From contig NZ_AP024109.1 of the NCBI RefSeq assembly GCF_016591715.1, positions 4,402,001 to 4,466,000 of the forward strand: DNA of 64,000 nt. The letters are read 5' to 3'. The notes below the pieces were generated by a model. It had not been told where the DNA came from. It saw only the letters and a list, made by a program, of their open reading frames with translations, and ran no database searches. This stretch comes from Mesorhizobium sp. J8 (GTDB lineage Bacteria; Pseudomonadota; Alphaproteobacteria; Rhizobiales; Rhizobiaceae). Positions 25,356 through 32,608 of this stretch are shown here, piece after piece; the first letter of the stretch is position 1, and every line of letters begins with the position of its first letter. The position numbers were made by a program, and so were the translations under genes.

Positions 25356-26222
25356 ATGACCAGCGACGCCGAAATCCAGACCGCCCTGCCTGCCTTCGCC
25401 TCCGGCAACGTCGCCGTCATCACCGGCGGTGCCAGCGGCATCGGCCTTGCCGCCGCGAAACGGTACGCGGCGATGGGCATGAAAGTGGTGCTTGCCGACA
25501 TCGGCGGCGTGCGCCTCGATCAGGCGAAGGAAGCCGTCGCCGCAATCGCCGGCGACGATGCCGTGCTTCCCATTCCCACCGACGTCTCCAGGGCGGAAGA
25601 GGTAGACCGGCTGGCGGAACTGGCTTACGGGGCCTTTGGCGCGGTGTCGGTGCTGATGAACAATGCCGGGGTCGGCAACAATCCAGGCAAGCCCTGGGAG
25701 AACCGCGACGCCTGGAAGCGACTGCTGGACATCAACTTCTGGGGCGTCGTGCATGGCGTCGAGGCCTTCGCGCCGCGCATGCTCGCCGCCGGGAGGCCGG
25801 GTCTCATCATCAACACCGGCTCCAAGCAGGGCATCACCACCCCGCCCGGCAATCTCGCCTACAACGTCTCCAAGGCCGGCGTGAAGACGTTTACCGAAGG
25901 GCTGGCACATGCGCTGCGCAACGAGCCCGGCGCGAAAGTGTCGGCGCATCTGCTGATCCCCGGTTTCACCTATACCGGCCTTACCGAGGGCGCGACGGAA
26001 AAGCCCGCCGGCGCCTGGACTGGCGAACAGGTAATCGACTTCATGCTGGCATCGCTGATCGACGACGATTTCTACATCCTGTGCCCCGACAACGAAGTCG
26101 CGCGGCCGACGGATGAAAAGCGCATGGCCTGGGCGATAGGCGACATCATCGAGAACCGCCCTGCCCTGTCGCGCTGGCATCCCGATCACAAGGACGCATT
26201 CGCGGCCTTCATGAATCGCTAA
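25356..26222 (+). CDS. Short-chain dehydrogenase/reductase (SDR)
   Basis: A 288-residue NAD(P)-dependent oxidoreductase of the classical SDR type. The cofactor loop is TGGASGIG, NNAG closes strand four, and the catalytic Ser (NTGSKQG) and YNVSK motif follow. The C-terminal part after GEQVIDFMLASLIDDDFYILC is longer than in minimal SDRs and resembles a group often annotated simply as SDR oxidoreductase. The start is the ATG at 25356, with GAGG nine bases upstream; another in-frame ATG lies at 25347. The gene sits directly behind the 24-bp repeat array, which probably carries its control sites. The substrate is unknown. Confidence 0.87.
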   Translation: MTSDAEIQTALPAFASGNVAVITGGASGIGLAAAKRYAAMGMKVVLADIGGVRLDQAKEAVAAIAGDDAVLPIPTDVSRAEEVDRLAELAYGAFGAVSVLMNNAGVGNNPGKPWENRDAWKRLLDINFWGVVHGVEAFAPRMLAAGRPGLIINTGSKQGITTPPGNLAYNVSKAGVKTFTEGLAHALRNEPGAKVSAHLLIPGFTYTGLTEGATEKPAGAWTGEQVIDFMLASLIDDDFYILCPDNEVARPTDEKRMAWAIGDIIENRPALSRWHPDHKDAFAAFMNR

Positions 26223-26275
26223 GCAATTCCAGGAAAAGTGCATAGCGGTTTTCCGTCCGGAATTGCGTAAAGCAA
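26221..26275. repeat. Family A intergenic repeat, copy 4 (left half)
   Basis: Begins within the SDR stop codon region with AAGCAATTCCAGGAAAAGTG and carries the CCGGAATTGCGTAAA block. It lacks the right-hand hairpin part. It lies between the convergent SDR and iron permease-like genes. Confidence 0.75.
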
Positions 26276-26290
26276 ATACCGACGGCCGCC

Positions 26291-26785
26291 TCAAGCCGCC
26301 GCTTTCTTCTTGGAGGCGTTCTTCCCGGCCGCGGTCTTCCTCGTGCCCGCGCCGGCGGTCTTGGGCTGATGCTTGGAGCCGTTCTTCCCGGCCACAGCCT
26401 TGTCGGCCGCCTTTTCGGCAATCTCCCGATCATGGCGTTTTGCCGCCGCCTCACATTTCGAGCGGATCTCCTCGACCTCGGATTCCGTCAGGTGTTCGAT
26501 CCCGATGAAGTGATTGTGGGCGCGGCCGACCCTGATCAATTCGTCCAGCTTGGCCTGGATGGCCGCGCCGTCGCGATTTTGCGTGTTCTGGATCAGGAAC
26601 ACCATCAGGAAGGTTATGATGGTGGTGCCGGTGTTGATGACCAGTTGCCAGGTGTCCGAGAAGCCGAAGAACGGCCCGCTCAGCGCCCATGCGACCACGA
26701 TCAGCACGCAGATGGCGAAGGTCGCCGGTAGGCCCGCCAGATGGGCCACCTGGTTGGCTATCCGCGTAAAAACTTTCTCGATCAT
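26291..26785 (-). CDS. Low-affinity iron permease-family membrane protein
   Basis: A 164-residue protein related to the Fet4-like low-affinity iron permease family. The N-terminal half has two membrane helices (residues about 18-35 and 43-62) with WALSGPFFGFSDTWQLVINT and the typical FLIQNTQNRD end. The middle matches the family phrase LDELIRVGRAHNHFIGIEHL. The last 50 residues form an Ala/Lys-rich, histone-like tail that most relatives lack or vary. The start is the ATG at 26785, with GGGAG upstream. Real iron transport by the bacterial members is not established. Confidence 0.8.
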   Translation of the reverse strand: MIEKVFTRIANQVAHLAGLPATFAICVLIVVAWALSGPFFGFSDTWQLVINTGTTIITFLMVFLIQNTQNRDGAAIQAKLDELIRVGRAHNHFIGIEHLTESEVEEIRSKCEAAAKRHDREIAEKAADKAVAGKNGSKHQPKTAGAGTRKTAAGKNASKKKAAA

Positions 26786-27046
26786 GCAACTCCCTCGAAC
26801 CGTGGATGCGCAGGCATTTGCCAAGAAACAAGCTGCCGCCCGCTCCGGTTCCGCCGGGTCGAATTTTCGTGCCCGCACGCGGCTGCAACCGACTACACTC
26901 AGAAAGCGTAGGCGCGTGAAAAAACACCTTATCCGTTTGTTTGCAATAGTGCCGGTGCAGGCCAGAAAGCCTGTTCCTTCCGCTTCACGGCGGTTTACCT
27001 CCAGCCCCTTCCGCTGCGCCACCCCCGCATGGCGGAAGGGGCACTC

Positions 27047-28273
27047 ATGATCAGAGCGCGGAGCATGACCATCGAAACGCCCCGTCCTGTCACGCGCTAC
27101 CTTTCCTCCCGGTTGGTTGGCGGTGCTGCGTGTCTCGGCCTTCTGCTGGCCGGCGCTGAGGCAAAGGCCGATCCCGGAACGGATCCGAAGATCACCGGCA
27201 GCATAGAACAGCACTGGACCACCAACGCGCTGGACAGCGATCGCGCCGTCACCGACTGGTACACGCTGCTGCGCGGCTCGATCGACCAGCAATGGGGCGA
27301 TGCCGACGCCAATGCCAGTGTCCATGCCGATTTCGAGGCATCGCGCTACAACAGGGCCTCGATCGAGGACGACCGCTCGCTGGCGCTATCGGCACAAGCT
27401 TTCCGCCGCCTGGAGACAGGGCTCGAGCTGCGCGGAACGCTCGGCTATCGCGTGCTGAGCACCGGCGACGATCTCGAGATCGGGCCACTCATCATCGGCA
27501 CGCGCGAGCTGAAGCAGATCCTCAGCGCACAAGGTCAGCTCGGCATCGATCTCGGCAACGCGACTTCGCTCACCATCGAAGCGACGGAAAGCATCGAGAA
27601 GGTCGGCGATACCCATTTCCAGGACGATCTCATTTCGCCGACTAAGCTGCACGCCGACCGCATCCTTTCCCAGGTGGCGGCGAGACTCACGCGGACCGTC
27701 GGCGAATACGCCTTCGGCGGCTCGACATCGGCGTTGCTGGCTTCGGTCGAACGCGTCGGCTTCCCGCCGCTCCAGCTTTCCTTCTTCCAGTACACGGCGC
27801 AGGCCGAAGCGGCCTTCAAGGGCATTGACGGCTCGAGTTTCGGCCTGGCGCTCGGCGCGCAGTATCTGCGCGGCGCGGACGGCATCTATGAGCGCGTCTT
27901 GCCGGCCTGGCAGGCAAATTTCGTCCAACCGCTGCCGAAGGGATTCGAGCTGCGCGGCACCTGCTTCGGCCGCTACGAAACATCCGACACGGACGATCCG
28001 CTCGCCTCGTGGCTGCGCCGCGCGGAGCTCGAGCTCGGCTTGAAGCTGCGCGAGAATGTTGCCGTCGGCACCGGGATTTTTGCCCAGCTCAAGGACAATC
28101 TGCTGCTTGAGAATGTCGAGCGCAGCAAAGGCGTCTATGCCGAGGCGACCTGGGGCGCCACCAAGACGCTCAACATCGTTTTCCGTGTCGATTACTCCCA
28201 GAAAGTAAAGACCATTCTCGACGAGCATGAAAACACGGTCGACGCCTTCGTCGGCGTGCGCACGAATATCTAG
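27047..28273 (+). CDS. Probable outer-membrane beta-barrel protein, function unknown
   Basis: 408 residues. A signal peptide occupies about residues 1-42 (VGGAACLGLLLAGAEAKA). The mature part is a regular series of alternating polar/hydrophobic strands: SIDQQWGDADANASVHADFE, LELRGTLGYRVLS, and so on to a final strand VDAFVGVRTNI. This is typical of a beta-barrel, though the usual terminal aromatic residue is absent. The ATG at 27047 has GGAAGGGG at good spacing; 27029 and 27065 are alternatives. The 261-base region before it holds the divergent promoters for this gene and the iron permease-like gene, with nothing else recognised. A mosaic repeat begins at its stop codon. Confidence 0.65.
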   Translation: MIRARSMTIETPRPVTRYLSSRLVGGAACLGLLLAGAEAKADPGTDPKITGSIEQHWTTNALDSDRAVTDWYTLLRGSIDQQWGDADANASVHADFEASRYNRASIEDDRSLALSAQAFRRLETGLELRGTLGYRVLSTGDDLEIGPLIIGTRELKQILSAQGQLGIDLGNATSLTIEATESIEKVGDTHFQDDLISPTKLHADRILSQVAARLTRTVGEYAFGGSTSALLASVERVGFPPLQLSFFQYTAQAEAAFKGIDGSSFGLALGAQYLRGADGIYERVLPAWQANFVQPLPKGFELRGTCFGRYETSDTDDPLASWLRRAELELGLKLRENVAVGTGIFAQLKDNLLLENVERSKGVYAEATWGATKTLNIVFRVDYSQKVKTILDEHENTVDAFVGVRTNI

Positions 28274-28374
28274 AGCATGATCCCGAAAAGTCGGACCGGT
28301 TTTTGGAGAAAGATCATGCTCCAACAAAGAGTTAGATCGTGAAGGCGATTCAACGAAACGCCATCACGATCTAA
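28271..28374. repeat. Family B intergenic mosaic repeat, copy 1
   Basis: Starts TAGAGCATGATCCCGAAAAG and contains GAGAAAGATCATGCTCCAAC, so GAGCATGATC/GATCATGCTC forms an inverted pair around the AAAGTCGGACCGG core. The right half runs from GTTAGATCGTGA to CATCACGATCTAAC, again inverted. It is about 90 percent like the copy at 32486 by eye. It begins within the stop codon of the preceding gene. Confidence 0.85.
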
Positions 28375-28378
28375 CGTT

Positions 28379-28394
28379 GGCGGCCAGGGCCGCC
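28379..28394. terminator. GC-rich hairpin GGCGGCC-AG-GGCCGCC
   Basis: A perfect 7-bp stem directly after the family B repeat, between convergent genes. It has no T tract, so termination is uncertain. Confidence 0.3.
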
Positions 28395-28418
28395 AGTCAG
28401 CGATCAGACACGACAGAC

Positions 28419-28441
28419 AGGAGGGTGTGCGAGACCCTCCT
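28419..28441. terminator. Hairpin AGGAGGGT-loop-ACCCTCCT between convergent genes
   Basis: An 8-bp stem with a 7-base loop, followed on the plus strand by GCCCGCGTTTT. It could end transcription of the beta-barrel gene or, read on the other strand, of the small secreted-protein gene at 28480. Confidence 0.5.
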
Positions 28442-28479
28442 GCCCGCGTTTTGCGGATGCTAGCTGTCCGCGCTTCTGC

Positions 28480-28761
28480 TCAGTGCTTCTTCAGCGAGTA
28501 GTTGTTGCTGCCGACGTTGACGCCGATCCCGCTGAGGATACCGGAAACGACATTGGTCTTGTTGCCGTTCAGGATGCCCGAGATGACGTTACCGTTGAGG
28601 ATGTTGTTGCCGTTGAGCGCGCCATTCAACGCGCCGAGATTGACGTTCGGCGACACGTTGATGAGGCTGCCCGAGCTACCACCCCAGCCACCGGCATAGG
28701 CGCCGGCGGACGAGAAGGAAACAACAACAGCTGCAGTGAGTGCAAATACGAACTTCTTCAT
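28480..28761 (-). CDS. Small secreted Asn/Gly-repeat protein
   Basis: 93 residues. A clear Sec signal peptide (1-23, ending AGAYA) precedes a mature part of about 70 residues. This is built of short Leu/Ile-Asn-Gly repeats (ALNGALNGNNILNGNVISG, ILNGNKTNVVSGILSG) and ends in a basic SLKKH. Such regular N/G turns suggest a small beta-solenoid or an adhesive or fibre-forming peptide. There is no cysteine. The ribosome-binding site AAAGGAGA is strong. The gene lies in a locally AT-rich stretch unlike its neighbours. I do not recognise a named family. Confidence 0.7.
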   Translation of the reverse strand: MKKFVFALTAAVVVSFSSAGAYAGGWGGSSGSLINVSPNVNLGALNGALNGNNILNGNVISGILNGNKTNVVSGILSGIGVNVGSNNYSLKKH

Positions 28762-28826
28762 GACTACTCTCCTTTGTTGCTTGCGGTGTTTCCTTCAACT
28801 TCACCCCGATATTACCTCCGATTTGA

Positions 28827-28854
28827 TTTGTACATTTTGCGGAAATGCTTGCAA
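28827..28854 (-). promoter_or_regulatory. Candidate sigma-70-type promoter for the small secreted protein
   Basis: On the minus strand, TTGCAA and TACAAA are separated by 16 bases, in an AT-rich region 66 to 93 bases before the ATG at 28761. Based on consensus similarity only. Confidence 0.3.
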
Positions 28855-28968
28855 CCGCAGAGTGGTGAATTCGATCTATACACGTCGTTTTCCAATTTTT
28901 AACGCTAATCTTTTACGTTAAAAACCTTGGTTACGGGCAATGGTAAATAGATCGGGGAGCAGGTCGAT

Positions 28969-29610
28969 TCAGGGGGTATTGTCTTCCCAGCGATCGAGAA
29001 ATGCTTCGATCGGCATAGCCTGCATGTCGGGGATTGCGCGGGCCAGTCTCTCGGGCGCCCAGTCCCACCAGGCAAGCGCCTCGATGCGTGTCGCGACCGC
29101 GGCGGAGAAACGCCGGCGCAGCGGCTTTGCCGGAACGCCGGCGACGATCGTGTAGGCCGCGACGTCATGCGTCACCACGGCATTGGCGCCAATGACGGCG
29201 CCATTGCCGATCGCGATGCCCGGCATGATGACCGCGCCATGACCGATCCAGACATCGTGGCCGACACTGACCGATTTTGCCTGTCGGCGCGCACGGAATT
29301 CGGTATCGACGCCGAGCCAGCGGAAATACTCGTTCGGCCGGTAGCTGACCTTGTGCTGCGTCAGCCGCTCGATCGGGTGCTCGAGCGCGTTGATGCGGCT
29401 ATTCGCGGCAATCGAGCAGAACTTGCCGACCGTCGTGTAGATCGCCTCGCAATGGCGTTCGAAATAAGAAAAGTCGCCGACGCTCACCTCGCGCAGGATC
29501 ACCCGCTCGCCGATCGAGGCATAGCGGCCGAGCTTGCATCCCTTCAGCTCCGCGGTCGGATGGATGCGCGGCTCGGGGTCCTTGAGGACGAGGTTTTCAG
29601 GACGGTCCAT
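28969..29610 (-). CDS. Hexapeptide-repeat acyltransferase, phosphonate-metabolism type
   Basis: 213 residues forming a left-handed beta-helix (hexapeptide repeats from about 15 to 165, e.g. SVGHDVWIGHGAVIMPGIAI, GNGAVIGANAVVTHDVAAYT). The closing VAGVPAKPLRRRF and AWWDWAPERL are typical of the transferase family that usually accompanies phn phosphonate C-P lyase operons. It would acylate a small hydroxyl or amino substrate. No phn gene is in this window, so it is an orphan here. A chloramphenicol acetyltransferase-like xenobiotic acetyltransferase is the main alternative. Confidence 0.82.
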   Translation of the reverse strand: MDRPENLVLKDPEPRIHPTAELKGCKLGRYASIGERVILREVSVGDFSYFERHCEAIYTTVGKFCSIAANSRINALEHPIERLTQHKVSYRPNEYFRWLGVDTEFRARRQAKSVSVGHDVWIGHGAVIMPGIAIGNGAVIGANAVVTHDVAAYTIVAGVPAKPLRRRFSAAVATRIEALAWWDWAPERLARAIPDMQAMPIEAFLDRWEDNTP

Positions 29611-29676
29611 AAGGGGGCTTTACGCCGGCAGGGACGGCCCCGCAAGCGTGACCTGCCCTCGGCAAGCCTTATCGGG

Positions 29677-30162
29677 CTATTGCGGCTTACCCTTGGTCCA
29701 CACCACGTTCTGGCCGTAAAGCGGCACCGTCGTGACCGACATCTTCGCCGAGCCGTTCTGCACCTGGCGCGAATGCGACAGATAGATCAGCGTCTCGTTC
29801 TTCTTGTCGTAGATGCGGTTCACCACCTGCTTCTTCCAGATCAGGCTGAGGCCCTGCTTGAACACCTCTTCGCCGCCCTCGCTCATGTCGATGTCGCCGA
29901 CGGTGATTGGCCCGGTCTGGCGGCAGGAGATCGAGGAATCGGAAGGATCCTCGAACCAGTTGCCCTTGTGCAGCCGGTCGATGATGCTGCGGTCGAAATA
30001 GGCGACGTGGCAGGTGACGCCGTCAACCTTCGGGTCCTTGATGGCGTCGATCATGATGTCGTTGCCGACCCAGTCGACACCCACTTTACCCACCTCGTCA
30101 GCCATGGCCGCGCCGGCGCTGAGGACAAGACATGCGGCGAACAAGCCGATCAGTTTTCGCAA
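29677..30162 (-). CDS. creA: CreA family periplasmic protein
   Basis: 161 residues with a signal peptide (1-21, ending SAGAAMA). The body matches CreA: DEVGKVGVDWVGNDI, IDAIKDPKVDGVTCHVAYFD, SDSSISCRQTGPI and a conserved closing YLSHSRQVQNGSAKMS. Two cysteines (in VTCHV and SISCRQ) probably form the family's disulfide. The role of CreA is unknown. It lies 66 bases upstream of the hexapeptide transferase gene on the same strand and may share its transcript. Confidence 0.9.
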   Translation of the reverse strand: MRKLIGLFAACLVLSAGAAMADEVGKVGVDWVGNDIMIDAIKDPKVDGVTCHVAYFDRSIIDRLHKGNWFEDPSDSSISCRQTGPITVGDIDMSEGGEEVFKQGLSLIWKKQVVNRIYDKKNETLIYLSHSRQVQNGSAKMSVTTVPLYGQNVVWTKGKPQ

Positions 30163-30247
30163 AGGTTGCCTCCTCGGTTGGCGTTTTGCCGATGTCAGGT
30201 GGGACAGGATCGTGGCGTTTGCAAGCCGCCGATGACTTACAACGAGC

Positions 30248-30751
30248 CTATACCTGTCGGAAGGCCAGCATCTGCCGCAGCACGTTTGACTTCAGCACGA
30301 AGTGCTGGACGAGCGCGCCGGCCACATGGAGCAGCACAAGATAGAGCAGCACATTCTTGCCGACGACATGCACGAAACCCGCGCCAGGCACCTGCAGGAA
30401 CCACGCCGCGGCGCCGGAAAGCGGCACGATGAAGATAAGCGCGTAGATCACCAGATGCGTTGCCCTGGCGAGCAGCCGCAGCGCCGGATGCTCCATCCCC
30501 GACACCGGCGGGACGCCGCGCATTGCCCGCAGCCACAGCCGCCAGGCGGCGAGCACCAGCACCGCAAGGCCGAGCACGACATGCATATAGGCGAGCGGCC
30601 AATCGCCGGCGGCGGCTTCCTGCCCACGCCGCAGCGCGCGCCACACATGCTCCATGCCGTCATGGGCAACGAACTGGACCAGGATGAGCGCCGCGATGCT
30701 CCAATGCAGCCATATCTGGGTCTTCGAATAAGATGTCGGCGCGCCGGCCAT
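30248..30751 (-). CDS. Cytochrome b561
   Basis: A 167-residue membrane diheme cytochrome. Four helices are visible, with the expected histidines: His16 in QIWLHWSIAA, one in YMHVVLG, one in RATHLVIYALIF, and one in VLLHVAGAL. The protein passes electrons between the quinone pool and periplasmic acceptors. The start is the ATG at 30751. It lies 85 bases upstream of creA on the same strand, while the SCO1-type gene diverges from it across 200 bases. Confidence 0.9.
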   Translation of the reverse strand: MAGAPTSYSKTQIWLHWSIAALILVQFVAHDGMEHVWRALRRGQEAAAGDWPLAYMHVVLGLAVLVLAAWRLWLRAMRGVPPVSGMEHPALRLLARATHLVIYALIFIVPLSGAAAWFLQVPGAGFVHVVGKNVLLYLVLLHVAGALVQHFVLKSNVLRQMLAFRQV

Positions 30752-30951
30752 CGGGTTACTCCATCACCAAAGTCTACGGAACATAGTTGTGAAGCCAAAC
30801 CGTTCAAATTAAGGATCGGTAAGGCTCCGCGCCGCGATCCGCCTGCCCGGCCGCTTGCGGCAACGCGACATCTTTGCGCCCACGGCGCCGACCCGTTAAG
30901 ACTGTCGCCAAACTGGCTTTCAGCCTGAGCAATGGCGACGGACATTCACTG

Positions 30952-31536
30952 ATGATGCGTTCAATCCTGATCGGCATTCTCGTCCTCATGGCGGCGGGAA
31001 TCGGCTGGCTGACATTCGACTGGTACCGGGGCCATTACGGCGGCGAGCCCTTCGGCGCGCCCTTCACCCTGGTCGACCAGAAAGGCGCGCCGATCACCGA
31101 GGCCGCCTTCAGGGGCCACCCGAGCGTGGTGTTCTTCGGCTTCACCCATTGCCCCGAAGTCTGCCCGACGACCCTGTTCGAGCTCGCCGGCTGGCTGAAG
31201 ACGATGGGCGACAGCGGCAAGAACCTCAACGCCTATTTCGTCACCGTCGATCCGGAGCGTGACACGCCGGAGACGATGAACACCTATGTCAGCAACTTCT
31301 CCGACCGCATCACCGGCATCACCGGCGATCCGGACAAGGTGCATGCCATGGCCAAGGCCTTCGGCATCTACTGGAAGAAGGTCGACACCGGCGACGGCGA
31401 CTACACGATGGACCACACGGCCTCGGTGCTGCTGCTCAACGCCAAGGGCGATTTCGCAGGAACCATCGCCTATGGCGAGAGCGCCGACACCGCCATCGCC
31501 AAGCTGAAGCGGCTGGCAGCCGGTGGCCAAACCTGA
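30952..31536 (+). CDS. SCO1/SenC-family copper chaperone
   Basis: A 194-residue membrane-anchored thioredoxin-like protein for cytochrome c oxidase CuA assembly. One N-terminal helix (residues 4-22) is followed by the copper site: Cys67 and Cys71 in THCPEVCP, and His155 in [18 protein letters not shown] is a family signature. The ATG pair at 30952/30955 starts right before the anchor; the ribosome-binding site is weak. Its stop overlaps the prmA start in TGATG, so the two genes are translationally coupled. Confidence 0.9.
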   Translation: MMRSILIGILVLMAAGIGWLTFDWYRGHYGGEPFGAPFTLVDQKGAPITEAAFRGHPSVVFFGFTHCPEVCPTTLFELAGWLKTMGDSGKNLNAYFVTVDPERDTPETMNTYVSNFSDRITGITGDPDKVHAMAKAFGIYWKKVDTGDGDYTMDHTASVLLLNAKGDFAGTIAYGESADTAIAKLKRLAAGGQT

Positions 31537-32408
31537 TGGCGCAGACCAGGCTCCACCTCATCGCCAACAAGGTCGAGGCCGACCGCATCTTCGCGGCGCT
31601 TGACGCCGCCTTCGAGGAGGACGGCCTGCCGCTCGCCGTGCTGGAGCTCGATGAGGAAAAAGACATCCACGAAGTGTCGCTCTATGCCGATGGCGACGTC
31701 GATTCCGTCGAGGCGCAGGTCACGGATATCCTCGCCGGTCTCGGCCTGCCGAAGGCCGTCGAGCGCGAGGTCCTTCCCGATGTGGACTGGGTGTCGCGCT
31801 CGCTGGAAGGGCTGAAGCCGGTGCGCGCCGGCCGCTTCCTCGTCCATGGTTCGCATGACCGCGCCAAGCGCCACGCCGGCGACCTCGCCATCGAGATCGA
31901 GGCAGGCCTTGCCTTTGGCACCGGCCATCACGGCACCACGGCCGGATGCCTCGAAATGCTGAAGCAGGTTGTGCTGCGCGAGCGGCCGCGCAACGCGCTC
32001 GACCTCGGCACCGGCAGCGCGGTGCTCGCCATCGCGCTGGCCAAGCTCGCACATATCCCGGTGCTCGCGACCGACATCGATCCGGTCGCCGTCCGCGTCG
32101 CCGCGGCCAATGCCCGCCTCAACCATGTCAAGGCGCTGGTCGAGACGGTGACGGCGCCGGGCTTCCACAACCCGATCTTCGCCAGGCGCGCGCCTTTCGA
32201 CCTCATCGTCGCCAACATCCTGGCCCGGCCGCTGATGCGGCTGGCGCCGGAAATGGCCAGGCACGTCAGGCTCGGCGGCTCGCTGGTGCTCTCCGGCATC
32301 CTCGACCGGCAGCGCGACGCGGTGATCTCGGCCTATGTCGGGCAGAGCTTCCGCCACGTCCGCACGCTCCACCGCGAGGGCTGGGTGACCATCCACCTCA
32401 AGCGCTGA
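31536..32408 (+). CDS. prmA: Ribosomal protein L11 methyltransferase
   Basis: A 290-residue SAM-dependent enzyme that trimethylates ribosomal protein L11. The SAM-binding motif [14 protein letters not shown] starts at residue 155, preceded by the PrmA phrase [12 protein letters not shown]. The later NILARPLM motif stands in the place of the methyltransferase N-P-P-Y element. Start and upstream stop share one base. A family B repeat follows 78 bases past the stop. Confidence 0.92.
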   Translation: MAQTRLHLIANKVEADRIFAALDAAFEEDGLPLAVLELDEEKDIHEVSLYADGDVDSVEAQVTDILAGLGLPKAVEREVLPDVDWVSRSLEGLKPVRAGRFLVHGSHDRAKRHAGDLAIEIEAGLAFGTGHHGTTAGCLEMLKQVVLRERPRNALDLGTGSAVLAIALAKLAHIPVLATDIDPVAVRVAAANARLNHVKALVETVTAPGFHNPIFARRAPFDLIVANILARPLMRLAPEMARHVRLGGSLVLSGILDRQRDAVISAYVGQSFRHVRTLHREGWVTIHLKR

Positions 32409-32485
32409 GGCCGGGTTGCATCCAGCCGATCTGGCCCTGCCGAAATCGATTCCGGTTTTCAAGATCATGCGCTACGGTCGCCGCA

Positions 32486-32588
32486 AGAGCATGATCCCGA
32501 AAAGTGGGAACCGGTTTTCGGAGAAAGATCATGCTCCAACAAAGAGTTAGATCGTGAGGGCTATTCAACGAAACGCCATCGCGATCTA
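32486..32588. repeat. Family B intergenic mosaic repeat, copy 2 (with relic to its left)
   Basis: AGAGCATGATCCCGAAAAGT to CGCGATCTA, matching the copy at 28271 in both inverted halves. A short relic of the same core (GATTCCGGTTTTCAAGATCA, about 32448-32467) lies just before it, suggesting an older or partial insertion. It separates prmA from the aminopeptidase gene. Confidence 0.85.
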
Positions 32589-32608
32589 TCCACTCGAGGG
32601 AGCCAAAA

